Below are positions 37,861-46,275 of a stretch of DNA of 48,992 bases, piece by piece. The position numbers and the translations under genes were made by a program. Every line of letters begins with the position of its first letter. The stretch's first letter is position 1. Origin of the DNA: Prochlorothrix hollandica PCC 9006 = CALU 1027 (GTDB lineage Bacteria; Cyanobacteriota; Cyanobacteriia; Prochlorotrichales; Prochlorotrichaceae); contig NZ_KB235937.1 of the NCBI RefSeq assembly GCF_000332315.1, forward strand, positions 1 to 48,992. The letters are read 5' to 3'. The notes beneath the pieces are model-generated. The model was not told the DNA's origin, made no database searches, and saw only the letters and a program-made list of their open reading frames with translations.

Positions 37861-39588
37861 ATGCCCTATTGCTTTAATCCAAGCTGTCCAAACCCCGAAA
37901 ACCTAGTCAACACCGAACACTGCCAGACTTGCGGAGCCAAGTTGCTCCTGCGCGATCGCTACCAGGCCATCCGGGGACTAGGACAGGGAGGATTTGGCGC
38001 GACCTTTTTAGCCCTCAACAAGGGTCTACCGGGGGAACCCCAGTGTGTTATTAAACAACTGCGCCCTAGTAATAACGCCCCAAACGTCATCGAGATGGCC
38101 CGAGACTTGTTTAAGCGGGAAGCCAAAACCCTGGGCAAAATCGGTAGCCATCCTGAAATTCCCACCTTGATGGACTACTTTGATGAGGGTTCCGAGTTTT
38201 ACCTCGTCCAGGAATTTGTTAACGGCCTAACCCTGCAACAGGAAGTCAAACAAAACGGACCCTTCACGGAGGTAGGGGTGCGGCAGTTTCTGAGTGAAAT
38301 TTTGCCGTTGATCCAATACATCCACAGTCAGCAAGTGATTCACCGCGATATCAAACCGGCTAACATCATCCGCCGCAACCACGATCGCAAGCTGGTGCTC
38401 ATCGATTTTGGAGCAGTCAAAGATCAGGTCAATCCCGCCGCCGCCAGTGCCTCGGAACAAACGGCCCTGACCTCCTATGCCATCGGTACTCCGGGCTATG
38501 CTCCCCCCGAACAAATGGCCATGCGTCCGGTCTATAGCAGTGATATCTATGCCCTAGGGGTTACCTGTCTTTTTCTCCTCACCGGCAAGGCTCCCAAAGA
38601 CTTTGGCTATGATCCTCGCACCGGGGAAATGCAGTGGCGCAAAAGCATTGATGTGGGGGATAACTTTGCTGAAGTTCTGGCCAAAATGCTGGATGCATCG
38701 GTGAAGCACCGCTATCAAATGTCTAACGATGTGTTGAGAGCCTTGGAGATGGAACCGTACCTGGAAAGTTTGGCCCAAGGCATGATCAAGCCCACAACGG
38801 CAACCGACAAAGCAACCAGCAAACCCACCAAACCGCGCTGGGGTGGAGGAACCACGGGCAGCAGTATGGGCAGCGGCAGTATGGGCAGCAGCAGTGCGCG
38901 GGTTGATCAGGGAGCGTCTGGGGGGCAACCTAATCGATCGGCCAAGGTTTCAGAAATTGCCGAGCGGATTCGCCAGCGCCGCGCCGCTGGCGGCACCGCA
39001 AAGGGTTCAGGCCAGGGCCGACCCGATAGTACCCAAGTTTTTGCGGCCCCGCGATCGCGATCCAACACCAGCGGAGGCCAGCGAGGCTCCAGTGCTAAAT
39101 CTGGGAACGACCTGGGATCATCAGGCCAACCCGTCGAGAACCGCCTAGCCCGTACCCGTTGTACCGCCGAGCAAGTGGTCAGCAATTATGCCAAGGGTGT
39201 GCGGGACTTTGCTTACCATGAACTGAGCAATCTCGATCTTTCTAAAGCCCTCCTGGCGGATGTGAATTTCCATGACAGTCGCCTTTTTAAAACCAACTTA
39301 CAAGGGGCAGATTTAACCAATACAACCCTCAGTCAGGCCAACTTCAGCCAATGCATCCTACGGGATGCCATCTTGGCGCGGGCGTTCATGAATTATACCA
39401 ACCTGCAAAATGCGGATCTACGGGGGGCCGACTTGAGCTATGCCCACCTGAGTAATGCCAATTTACGGGGGGCTAACCTGTCGGGGGCTAACCTAACGGG
39501 GGCCAAAATCAGCGAAGAACAACTGGCCCTAGCCAAAACCAGTTGGAATACGACTATGCCCAACGGCAAAGCTGGGTGGCGGCAATAG
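37861..39588 (+). CDS. spkB: SpkB-type Ser/Thr protein kinase with pentapeptide repeats
   Basis: Eukaryote-type kinase of 575 aa with the three-part layout of cyanobacterial SpkB. Residues 1-28 form a zinc-ribbon-like Cys motif (CFNPSCPNP, then CQTCGAKL). The kinase domain (about 33-300) has the glycine loop GLGQGGFG, the lysine in CVIKQL, the catalytic loop VIHRDIKPANII, DFG in LIDFGAVKD and APE-like APPEQ. Residues 300-430 are a low-complexity Ser/Gly/Arg linker with GSMGS repeats. Residues 440-560 are pentapeptide repeats A(D/N)LXX, for example ADLRGADLSYAHLSNANLRG, forming a right-handed beta helix. All catalytic residues are present. SpkB has been linked to oxidative-stress responses in Synechocystis; the targets here are unknown. 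Monocistronic. Confidence 0.92.
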   Translation: MPYCFNPSCPNPENLVNTEHCQTCGAKLLLRDRYQAIRGLGQGGFGATFLALNKGLPGEPQCVIKQLRPSNNAPNVIEMARDLFKREAKTLGKIGSHPEIPTLMDYFDEGSEFYLVQEFVNGLTLQQEVKQNGPFTEVGVRQFLSEILPLIQYIHSQQVIHRDIKPANIIRRNHDRKLVLIDFGAVKDQVNPAAASASEQTALTSYAIGTPGYAPPEQMAMRPVYSSDIYALGVTCLFLLTGKAPKDFGYDPRTGEMQWRKSIDVGDNFAEVLAKMLDASVKHRYQMSNDVLRALEMEPYLESLAQGMIKPTTATDKATSKPTKPRWGGGTTGSSMGSGSMGSSSARVDQGASGGQPNRSAKVSEIAERIRQRRAAGGTAKGSGQGRPDSTQVFAAPRSRSNTSGGQRGSSAKSGNDLGSSGQPVENRLARTRCTAEQVVSNYAKGVRDFAYHELSNLDLSKALLADVNFHDSRLFKTNLQGADLTNTTLSQANFSQCILRDAILARAFMNYTNLQNADLRGADLSYAHLSNANLRGANLSGANLTGAKISEEQLALAKTSWNTTMPNGKAGWRQ

Positions 39589-39712
39589 AACACTGGCGGG
39601 ACGATAGAACACTGGCGATCTGGGGGAAGACTCACTCAGCTTAAACCTAGACGTAATGGGTCAAATAACCCCGTATGATGGGGAGGCGTGAATTGATTTG
39701 AGTTTTTAGATA

Positions 39713-40468
39713 ATGAAGTCCCTCCTCACCTCTTTTCAAGACTTTATTTCCGCCTCTGTTTTTAGGGTTAAACCGTGGCAAAACCCCTTAAAACAGTTTT
39801 TCTTCACTTCTATTAGCCTGCTAATTGTGGGCTATGGCTTAGCCCAGCCCGCCCTAGCGACCACCCTGTACCAATTGCCCGCCGCCCCCACAGAGTCCAC
39901 CCGCATCGTGGATGAACCTCAGGTGCTGAGTCGTTTAACGGACACCCAACTGCGGGATGATCTCAAAACCATCGCCCAAACCACCGGCATTGATGTGCGC
40001 ATGGTGGTGGTGTCACGGGTGGAGTATGGGGAGAGTATGGAGAGTTTGATGCAAGGGTTACTGGATACCTGGTACCCCACCCCCGAACTCCAAACCAATA
40101 AAATCCTGGTGGGCATTGATAGCCTCAGTAACACCACTGCCATTGTCGCTGGCGATCGGGCCAGCCAACGGGTGGGGGCTGAGACCTTAGTCAGCATCGC
40201 CAACACTACCCTGGCCTATCCCGCCCGGGATGGGGGTCGCTATAACCAAGCCCTCTATGACACCAAAGAGCGCCTAGGCAAAATTTTGGCTGGTGAACCC
40301 GATCCCGGTGAACCCCAATTGGTGGCGGAGACCCTCAATAATGTGGAGCGCACCTTTGCCACTGCGGAAGAAACACAGTCCAGCAATGCCACGACGATCG
40401 TCATTGTGATGCTGGTGATTGCCACTGTGGTGCCCATGGCGACCTATTTGTTCTATGCCCTGCGCTAA
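39713..40468 (+). CDS. psb32: Photosystem II repair protein Psb32 (TPM domain)
   Basis: Membrane-anchored protein of 251 aa of the TLP18.3/Psb32 group, which protects PSII from photodamage and speeds its repair. A signal-like segment FFFTSISLLIVGYGLAQPALA (residues about 29-50) leads to a lumenal or periplasmic TPM domain (about 60-200) with IVDEPQVLSRLTDTQLRDDL at its start. A C-terminal membrane helix (about 225-247, TTIVIVMLVIATVVPMATYLF) anchors it. The start at 39713 is the first ATG. A 14-bp direct repeat (ATAGAACACTGGCG) lies in the gap after the kinase gene. Monocistronic. Confidence 0.87.
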   Translation: MKSLLTSFQDFISASVFRVKPWQNPLKQFFFTSISLLIVGYGLAQPALATTLYQLPAAPTESTRIVDEPQVLSRLTDTQLRDDLKTIAQTTGIDVRMVVVSRVEYGESMESLMQGLLDTWYPTPELQTNKILVGIDSLSNTTAIVAGDRASQRVGAETLVSIANTTLAYPARDGGRYNQALYDTKERLGKILAGEPDPGEPQLVAETLNNVERTFATAEETQSSNATTIVIVMLVIATVVPMATYLFYALR

Positions 40469-40510
40469 CCACTGCCCTGGGCTGTACTGAACTCCATGGG
40501 CAGACTCTAG

Positions 40511-40606
40511 GGCACCTCGATCAATGGGGTTGGGCGGCGAAATTGCCCACCCCAACCCCTATTCCTGCGTCGCTACAGGGGCGATAATTTGGATGTTCAA
40601 GGTGCC
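40511..40606. mobile_element. MITE-like repeat A, copy 4
   Basis: 96 bp starting GGCACCTCGA and ending TTCAAGGTGCC (one diverged TIR). Flanks CTCTAG (40505-40510) and TTCTAG (40607-40612) differ by one base. Located between psb32 and the DUF4079 gene. Confidence 0.82.
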
Positions 40607-40750
40607 TTCTAGGGAAGGATTTAGGGTGAGGGTGTTCGGGAAAATCGCCTATCACGTTACGATGACGGGGCTTCCGGTGATAGATACCGGGTTGCCTGAC
40701 CAGAATTATTAAGTTTTGCAAACCATCTGTTGTAAGGGAGATCTGTCGCG

Positions 40751-41239
40751 ATGAGTCGCCTAGGTGAAACTTTAAGTCAAGCATTAACGCCGATCGCAGA
40801 CCAATTCAGCAGCCTGAACTTCCCCGAACCCATTGTCCACTGGGGCCACCCCCTGATGATGGGGATTGTGGTGGGGGTCATGGGAACCTATGCTGCCGTA
40901 ACCGGTTGGCAGGGCCGCACCGCCACCGATGAAACCATCGCCGCCACCAAGCGGGATCAACACAGTAAGGTGGCTCCCGCCATGCTGCTGTTTATTACCC
41001 TGGGTTATACCGGTGGTATTTTGTCCCTGGTGATGCAGGGTCAACCCCTGTTGGAAAGCCCCCATTTTTGGACGGGTACCCTGGCCATTGCTATTTTGGG
41101 TCTCAATGGCCTGTTATCCCTAGGGGGCTTTGGGGGCCAAGCCTCCCTGCGCACCGTCCACGCCTATGTGGGAACCATGGCCATGGGTCTCTTGCTGCTC
41201 CATCTGGTGTTTGGCGTTAACCTGGGCCTGAGCATCTAA
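40751..41239 (+). CDS. DUF4079 family membrane protein
   Basis: Membrane protein of 162 aa with four hydrophobic segments. It matches my memory of DUF4079 proteins of cyanobacteria and algae, relatives of the cytochrome b561/ferric-reductase type membrane domains. Histidines are placed at or near the helix ends (H30 and H33 in VHWGHPLMMG, later SPHFW, VHAYVG and LLHLVFG) and could bind heme, but this is inference. GGGAG lies 12 bases before the ATG. Convergent with trpS, 11 bp apart. Function unknown. Confidence 0.8.
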   Translation: MSRLGETLSQALTPIADQFSSLNFPEPIVHWGHPLMMGIVVGVMGTYAAVTGWQGRTATDETIAATKRDQHSKVAPAMLLFITLGYTGGILSLVMQGQPLLESPHFWTGTLAIAILGLNGLLSLGGFGGQASLRTVHAYVGTMAMGLLLLHLVFGVNLGLSI

Positions 41240-41250
41240 GGCCAGATCCA

Positions 41251-42303
41251 TTACAGTGGACGGCTGAAACCCATGGCTTCCCTGACCCGTGCCAAGGTTT
41301 GGTTGGCCACGGACTCCGCTGTTTCCCGTCCCTGGCGCAACACCTGTTGCAGATAATCAGGATTGTCCATGACTTCGTTGTAACGCTGTTGGATCGGTTC
41401 GAGGGCGGCGATCGTGGCCTCAGTCAGCAGGGGCTTGAACTGGCCCCAACCCATATCGGCGCATTCCGCCGCCACGGCTGCCTCGGTCTGGCCCGACAGC
41501 AACTTATACAGGGACAGCAGATTCTGACACTCCGGGCGATCGGGGTTATTGAACTCCAGACCCCGCGCCCCATCAGTTTTGCAGCGTTTAATTTTTTTAG
41601 TGATCTCCGCTGGACTATCCAGCAAATTAATCCGGCTCTGCTCCGAAGGGTCAGACTTTGACATCTTCCGGGTCCCATCGGTGAGGCTCATGACCCGCGC
41701 CCCATCAGGACGAATCATGGGTTCTGGAACTTTTAGCACCGACTGATCCCCCGCCTCCCCGGCCTGGGCTGAGGCTTTGCCTTTAGCCGTCTTGGTGCCA
41801 AACAGGTGATTGACCCGCACCGCAATATCCCGCGTTAGTTCTAAGTGCTGCTTTTGGTCTTCCCCGACGGGCACCTTATCGGCATCATAAATCAAAATAT
41901 CCGCAGCCATGAGGACGGGATAATCCAGGAGACCTACCCCCACATTTTGGCCCTGCTTCACGGCTTTTTCTTTGAACTGAATCATGTCCTCCAGCCAGTT
42001 GAGGGGAGTCACACAGTTGAGGAGCCAGGTCAGTTCAGTATGGGCAGGAACATGGGACTGAACGAAAATAGTGGCGTGGTTGAGATCAATGCCACAGGCC
42101 AAATAGAGGGCCGCAATTTTGTAGGTGTTGGCCGCTAAAACCTGAGGGTCATGGGGTACGGTGATGGCATGGAGATCCACCACACAAAAGAAGTTCTCAT
42201 ACTGATCTTGCCCTACGACCCAATTGCGAATGGCTCCTAGGTAGTTCCCTAAGTGGAGGTTGCCAGTGGGTTGTACCCCAGAGAGGACTCGTGGTTTAGC
42301 CAT
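41251..42303 (-). CDS. trpS: Tryptophanyl-tRNA synthetase
   Basis: Class I synthetase (350 aa from the ATG at 42303, MAKPRVLSGVQPTGNLHLGN; an ATG five codons earlier is possible). The HIGH-type motif is GNLHLGNY (about residue 14-21) and the KMSKS motif is TRKMSKSD (about residue 210-217). The Rossmann core contains LNCVTPLNWLEDMIQFKEK. An Ala/Gly-rich stretch of about 15 residues (KGKASAQAGEAGDQS) extends the loop before the KMSKS segment. The gene stands alone. Confidence 0.96.
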   Translation of the reverse strand: MAKPRVLSGVQPTGNLHLGNYLGAIRNWVVGQDQYENFFCVVDLHAITVPHDPQVLAANTYKIAALYLACGIDLNHATIFVQSHVPAHTELTWLLNCVTPLNWLEDMIQFKEKAVKQGQNVGVGLLDYPVLMAADILIYDADKVPVGEDQKQHLELTRDIAVRVNHLFGTKTAKGKASAQAGEAGDQSVLKVPEPMIRPDGARVMSLTDGTRKMSKSDPSEQSRINLLDSPAEITKKIKRCKTDGARGLEFNNPDRPECQNLLSLYKLLSGQTEAAVAAECADMGWGQFKPLLTEATIAALEPIQQRYNEVMDNPDYLQQVLRQGRETAESVANQTLARVREAMGFSRPL

Positions 42304-42557
42304 GATTTTCAAGGACAAGGGTAAGGGGGACTGAGGAGTGCAGCCAGGAACCAGGTGGTTTAGCCCTGATCAGCAACCCTAAAGCAAAGTAGCAGAAAGG
42401 GGGGTGTCCCTACTAGGCTTCAACCCAATCGTCCGGTCTGCCCCCCCCTGCCCATGGAAAAAGTCCCAACACCCTGCCCTCAACCGCTTTACCAGGAGTC
42501 TGGTCATGTCAAACCTTCCCAGCGATGCCTGCCAGCAGTTACCGAAAATCTGGGTCT

Positions 42558-42584
42558 AAAGCCCCGTCCTTCTAGGACGGCTTT
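42558..42584. promoter_or_regulatory. Left-end hairpin of the TnpB element
   Basis: AAAGCC-C-CGTCC pairs with GGACGGCTTT across TTCTA, with one bulged C, 15 bases from the left tip. This is the form expected for the TnpA-binding hairpin of IS200/IS605 elements. The stop codon of the minus-strand small gene lies in its loop. Confidence 0.7.
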
Positions 42585-42712
42585 TCTTCCTGCAACCGAT
42601 CTATCCAGTCTTCCACAAGCTGGGTCATCGTCTTCTCTCTCTGTTCCGCAATCCGCCTAAGCTTTGCCAACCTAGCGCCGGACACCCTTAAATTGAGCCT
42701 TGCTTTCGCCAT
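42572..42712 (-). CDS. Ribbon-helix-helix small protein within the TnpB element (46 aa)
   Basis: A 46-aa frame on the strand opposite tnpB, starting MAKARLNLRVSGARLAKLRR. The pattern is that of Arc/CopG ribbon-helix-helix DNA-binding proteins: a short beta strand RLNLRVS, a first helix ARLAKLRRIAEQREK, and a second helix beginning at TMTQLVEDWIDRLQ. RHH proteins bind operator DNA as dimers and often repress their own promoter. It is divergent from tnpB with only 43 bp between the two start codons, so one operator could control both. Its stop codon falls in the left-end hairpin. The frame is intact although tnpB is decayed. No toxin gene partner is visible. Role as element regulator is inference. 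Confidence 0.72.
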   Translation of the reverse strand: MAKARLNLRVSGARLAKLRRIAEQREKTMTQLVEDWIDRLQEEKPS

Positions 42713-42755
42713 TGTGCCTACCCATCGTCTATCCATCTATGCTATCATGGTTAGC

Positions 42756-43369
42756 ATGAAAGTACGATACCAGTATCGAATTTATCCGACACCGCAACAG
42801 GTCAAAGGGCTGAATCAGCTTTTTGGGTGTTGCCGAGTTGTGTACAACGATGCCCTGGCGATTGTGGGGTCAGTGCCGCAGGGCGAGAAATGGCCTAGCA
42901 ATATCCGAAAAGACTTTCTGCACAAGACCACGACCCAGCTAATCCACGAAAATCAAGTGGTGGTGTTGGAGGATCTGGCGGTGAAGAATATGCTTGGTAA
43001 TCGGAAGTTGGCACGGGCCATCAGTCAGCAGGGTTGGGCACCGCACGAACCATGTGTGAGGCCAAGGCCAACAGGGTTAATGATCGAGAGGTCAGGATCA
43101 TCAGTCGGTGGGAGCCAACCAGTCAGATCTGTTCTGATTGTGGCTTTCGGTGGGGCAAGGTTGCTCTATCGGTTCGTTCCATCCTCTGTGTGAGTTGCGG
43201 AACCGAACATGATAGAGATGGTAATGCCGCCAAAAATATCGAAAAGTCTGGGTTGGGGCTAACCCAAGACTCTAAATGGACAAAGAACGGGCGTAAGACC
43301 AGGATGTCTGGCAATCCGACTGCTTTGTCTAGCCAGCCGTACAGCGAACAGCTTGGACTGTTCGCCTAG
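42756..43369 (+). pseudogene. tnpB: Decayed TnpB (RNA-guided nuclease of IS200/IS605 elements)
   Basis: The N-terminal part MKVRYQYRIYPTPQQVKGLN and the RVVYNDAL segment are typical of TnpB. After about 49 residues (GEKWPSN) the sequence jumps to IRKDFLHKTTTQLIHENQ, so roughly half of the usual 370-400 residues is missing, including the region of the first RuvC aspartate. The second RuvC residue (Glu in VVVLEDLAV) is present. A frameshift near 43035 separates AISQQGW from the rest, which continues in another frame with RIISRWEPTSQICSDCG, the zinc-finger cysteines and HDRDGNAAKNI, the third RuvC region. It ends LGLFA at 43369. Not a functional nuclease as it stands. Confidence 0.9.
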
Positions 43370-43409
43370 CCGGAGAATCCCCGCACCTTTAGGTCGGGGA
43401 GCATGTCAA
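43370..43409 (+). ncRNA. Probable 3' end of an omega-RNA scaffold / right-end hairpin
   Basis: TnpB guide RNAs overlap the tnpB 3' end and run to the right tip. Here the stop codon is followed by a 9-bp stem with one bulged C (TCCCCG-C-ACC with GGT-CGGGGA, 43378-43400) and then GCATGTCAA. The guide part would be the host sequence from 43410 on. The 5' limit of such an RNA is not visible. Confidence 0.5.
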
Positions 43410-43604
43410 TGTGGCAAGAATTAATGCGGGCGCGGCGATCGGCCATTCTCTTGCAAAAGAGCTGTGACCGAGAGCGGGGACTGACCGATCGCATGGCCGA
43501 AAGTCACGTTCAACTGCAACAAAACTATTTGCGGTTAATTCAGGAACAGTAAAGCGGTTCATCGTTGATCACACCCGTTCGACCCACCGCTCTACCGTTC
43601 TGCC

Positions 43605-44288
43605 TTAATCCCGCGAGAGGGACATCAAAATACGCAGCACATACCAAAACAGCAACGCCACCGAGGCAAAGAGTTCCAAGGATGCCGCCACGTGCTGATC
43701 CACGGCATAGTGTTTCATGATGTTGGAGGTGTCGTAGAGGATGGCCCCCGAAGCAAACACCACCATAAAGAAGGAAAAGAAGAGACCGAGGCTAAACCCA
43801 AAAATCACACTACAGATGATTAAGCCTAAGGCTACAAAGCCACCCATGGTGAGAATGCCGCCCAAAAATGAGAAGTCTTTTTGGGTAATGAACACCACCG
43901 CCGTCAGGCCCGCAAACATCATGGCCGTGAGCAGGGCAGCCGTGGGCAACACCTCTGGACTCGTAAAATAAACCGCAATAAAAATCATCGGCGCAAAAAT
44001 CAACGCCTGCATGAACACATACAGACCCAAGCCGATGTATTGCATTTCGGGGGAGGTATTGGCGGCGAGGGTACGGGCCATCCATCCCAACAGGGCAAAG
44101 CCCCCTAGCACCATCAGCCACGCATAGCGACTCCCAGCAATAGCCTGGGCCATGGCTCCTGCAAAACCGGACTGGATAAAGCCATATTCCAGCAGGGCAA
44201 ACGCCCCCACTGCACCAGCTAAATGGGTGTAGGTGCGGCGGATAAAACGGGCACGATCGCTGGGTCTGGCCTGGGCAACTGCAATCAT
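43605..44288 (-). CDS. Bax inhibitor-1/YccA family membrane protein
   Basis: Membrane protein of 227 aa with seven hydrophobic segments, of the BI-1/TMBIM (UPF0005) family. The family signature is visible near the C-terminus (FASGAILYDTSNIMKHYAVD), with the Asp residues of the pH-sensitive calcium leak found in bacterial relatives. The N-terminus contains FIRRTYTHLAGAVGAFAL, the usual conserved beginning. In bacteria these proteins are membrane calcium leak or stress proteins; YccA inhibits FtsH. The role here is unknown. It stands between the split 59-codon gene and modBC, with only 25 bp to the latter on the same strand. Confidence 0.9.
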   Translation of the reverse strand: MIAVAQARPSDRARFIRRTYTHLAGAVGAFALLEYGFIQSGFAGAMAQAIAGSRYAWLMVLGGFALLGWMARTLAANTSPEMQYIGLGLYVFMQALIFAPMIFIAVYFTSPEVLPTAALLTAMMFAGLTAVVFITQKDFSFLGGILTMGGFVALGLIICSVIFGFSLGLFFSFFMVVFASGAILYDTSNIMKHYAVDQHVAASLELFASVALLFWYVLRILMSLSRD

Positions 44289-44313
44289 CGATCAACTCCT
44301 TCCCTAAAGCTTT

Positions 44314-46275
44314 TCAGGGTAAATGGTCCCACGGTTCCCAGTGTAGCGGGTCTACCGAGGACTGCGTTTGCTGGGGGGCGGGCACCATCCAAATTAAGTG
44401 CTGGGGTTCAAAATTAAGGCACCAGGGCTGGGGATGATCCGCGACCTGAGACCATTGCTGGGGAGACAAGGTGACCTGGAGCAGAGCCGTCACGGGATCG
44501 GAACTCAGGCGCACCCAAACCGTAATGTGGTGGGGATGGGGACGGGTGCGATGGAGCCAGCAGGGTAGACCCTGGGGGGTGGGGGTGGCGGACAAGCTGA
44601 GGTGATGGCCATAGATCCCCACATGGCTGGGGTGGGAGCGATCGGACCCAAATTCTCGATCGCGGGACTCCCAAAACGGCCCTAGGTGACAACCCCAATC
44701 CAGGGCATGGTAGGGGGCTGGGGGGGATGATCCGGGCACCAGGGCCAGCCGTGAGAGATTTTGGCAACCCATTAACCGGGCCGTTTCCACATTGGGCGGT
44801 TGCTCAAACAGATGGGCCGTTTCCCCCTGGGCAATGACCCGGCCCCGATCCAAGACCACCACCTGGGGACAGCAGCGGTACAGCTCTTCCAGGCAGTGGG
44901 TCACCCAAATCACCGGGCCGGGATAGGTGGCGCAGGTTGTGCGCAGCAATTCCTCCACCTGGCCCCGCAAATGACTATCCAAGGCGGACAGCGGCTCGTC
45001 CAAAAGCAGGACATCGGGACCAGGAGCCAGGGCGCGGGCCAGGGCCACCCGTTGCTGTTGCCCACCGGACAGTTGCCGGGGATAACGGTTTTCCAGTCCT
45101 GATAACTGGAATTGCTGGAGATAGTGGCGCACCTGTTTGTGGCGATCGCCCCCGGCGCAGTGCTGGAGACCAAAGGCAATATTCTGGGCCACCGATAGAT
45201 GGGGAAAGAGGGCGTAGTTTTGCAGAACTAACCCCACCCGCCGCTGTTGGCTGGGCACATTGAGACCCCGATCGCGGTCCAACAAAACCCGCTGCTTGAC
45301 AACAATCTGACCGCGCTGCGGGGTTTCCAAGCCCGCAAGGCAACGGAGGGTCATGGTTTTGCCAGATCCCGATGCTCCTAAAATGCCCAAGGGCTGGGGC
45401 GGACTCTGGAAGGCAAGGCTTAAGTTAAAGCTGGCGAGGGGATGATCGATCGAGACCTGAAGGGTGGGATCCCAGGCCGAGGGTCGATCCGTTGCAGCAG
45501 TCTGGAGGCAAGAACCAGAAGCATCACCCCTAGAAGATTTCAACCGAGCATTATCTAACCGAGCATCATCTAACCGGGAACCCGTCCAGCGATCGATCAC
45601 GGGATGGGAGCGATTACGATCGGTGGTGTAGTTTAAGAGGGCGATCGTCCCCAACCCCAGGGCCACCATCAGCCCCACCCAGGCCAAGGCCAGGTTGGTT
45701 TTACCCTCCGCCGCCGCTAAATAAATGGCAATGGGCAGGGTTTGGGTCCGGCCCGGAATACTACCCGCCACCATCAACGTGGCCCCAAATTCCCCCAGGG
45801 CACGGGCAAAGGCCAGGATCGTTCCCGCTAAAATCCCCGGCCACGCCAGGGGTAACAGCACTTGCCTAAAAACTCGACCTTCCGATGCCCCCAAGGTGCG
45901 GGCGATGGCCAGGAGATCGGGATCCACTTGATGGAACGCCCCCAGGCTAGCCCGGTAGACCAAGGGGATGGCCACGATCGCCGCCGCAATCACCGTGGCC
46001 CACCAGGAAAAAATAACCGTGATGTCCAGGGATCCCAACAATTGCCCCAAGGGTCCCCGGCGACCCAACAGCCACAACAGCAAAAAGCCCACCACCGTCG
46101 GCGGCAACACCAGGGGCAGGGTCAAAATCCCATCCCACAGCCCTCGACCCCAGCCCCGGTAGTAGAACATCCAACCTGCTAGGACAATGCCTAAAGCCAC
46201 GGCAATGAGGGTGGCGATCGTGGCAGTCTGCATTGAAATCCACAGCGGCGAAAGTGGCGAGACCCCTGGATCCAC
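44314..46275 (-). CDS. modBC: Molybdate ABC transporter permease-ATPase fusion (ModBC)
   Basis: Single protein of 653 aa that joins the ModB permease and the ModC ATPase, an arrangement known in cyanobacteria. Residues 1-225 are the permease, with five to six helices and the coupling segment LAIARTLGASEGRVFRQVLLP. A linker of about 45 residues (225-270), rich in Asp, Arg and Ser, contains an LDDARLDNARL repeat. The ATPase (about 275-500) has Walker A GASGSGKT, signature LSGGQQQRV, Walker B VLLLDEPLSALD and the H-loop in WVTHCLEE. The rest is a TOBE-like molybdate-binding region without clear motifs. The start at 46275 is GTG, with AAGGGA about ten bases upstream; an ATG 14 codons later would cut into the permease. 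modA is not in this window. Confidence 0.9.
   Translation of the reverse strand: MDPGVSPLSPLWISMQTATIATLIAVALGIVLAGWMFYYRGWGRGLWDGILTLPLVLPPTVVGFLLLWLLGRRGPLGQLLGSLDITVIFSWWATVIAAAIVAIPLVYRASLGAFHQVDPDLLAIARTLGASEGRVFRQVLLPLAWPGILAGTILAFARALGEFGATLMVAGSIPGRTQTLPIAIYLAAAEGKTNLALAWVGLMVALGLGTIALLNYTTDRNRSHPVIDRWTGSRLDDARLDNARLKSSRGDASGSCLQTAATDRPSAWDPTLQVSIDHPLASFNLSLAFQSPPQPLGILGASGSGKTMTLRCLAGLETPQRGQIVVKQRVLLDRDRGLNVPSQQRRVGLVLQNYALFPHLSVAQNIAFGLQHCAGGDRHKQVRHYLQQFQLSGLENRYPRQLSGGQQQRVALARALAPGPDVLLLDEPLSALDSHLRGQVEELLRTTCATYPGPVIWVTHCLEELYRCCPQVVVLDRGRVIAQGETAHLFEQPPNVETARLMGCQNLSRLALVPGSSPPAPYHALDWGCHLGPFWESRDREFGSDRSHPSHVGIYGHHLSLSATPTPQGLPCWLHRTRPHPHHITVWVRLSSDPVTALLQVTLSPQQWSQVADHPQPWCLNFEPQHLIWMVPAPQQTQSSVDPLHWEPWDHLP

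Larger units (their letters stand above)
42543..43409 (+). mobile_element. IS200/IS605-type TnpB element (IS608-like ends), copy 1
   Basis: 867-bp element placed after TTAC (42539-42542) and ending TCAA (43406-43409), the same target and tip words as IS608. Subterminal hairpins with one bulged C lie at both ends: left 42558-42584, right 43378-43400. It carries a decayed tnpB on the plus strand and a small ribbon-helix-helix gene on the minus strand; there is no tnpA, so movement would need TnpA in trans. No target duplication is made by this family, in agreement with the flanks. The last 319 bp reappear inverted at 48674-48992 with one difference noticed. Confidence 0.85.
42506..43552 (+). 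pseudogene. 59-codon gene split by a TnpB element
   Basis: An ATG at 42506 preceded by a strong AGGAG (42494-42498) opens a frame that is cut after 12 codons by the TnpB element. The remainder resumes at 43410 and runs to the stop at 43550-43552. If the element 42543-43409 is removed, the two parts join in frame (...CAG TTA C|TG TGG CAA...) into a 59-aa protein beginning MSNLPSDACQQLLWQELMRA and ending in a Gln/Arg-rich, probably helical stretch. The second part alone contains an ATG at 43523 region and one formed at the junction (43409), so a shortened product is conceivable. I do not recognise the family. The in-frame rejoining is the main evidence that both the gene and the element borders are right. 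Confidence 0.72.

Noticed and set aside
42572-42712. Toxin-antitoxin module with the RHH protein as antitoxin
   Set aside because: No adjacent toxin-like frame exists; the only neighbour is divergent tnpB, so an element regulator is the simpler reading.
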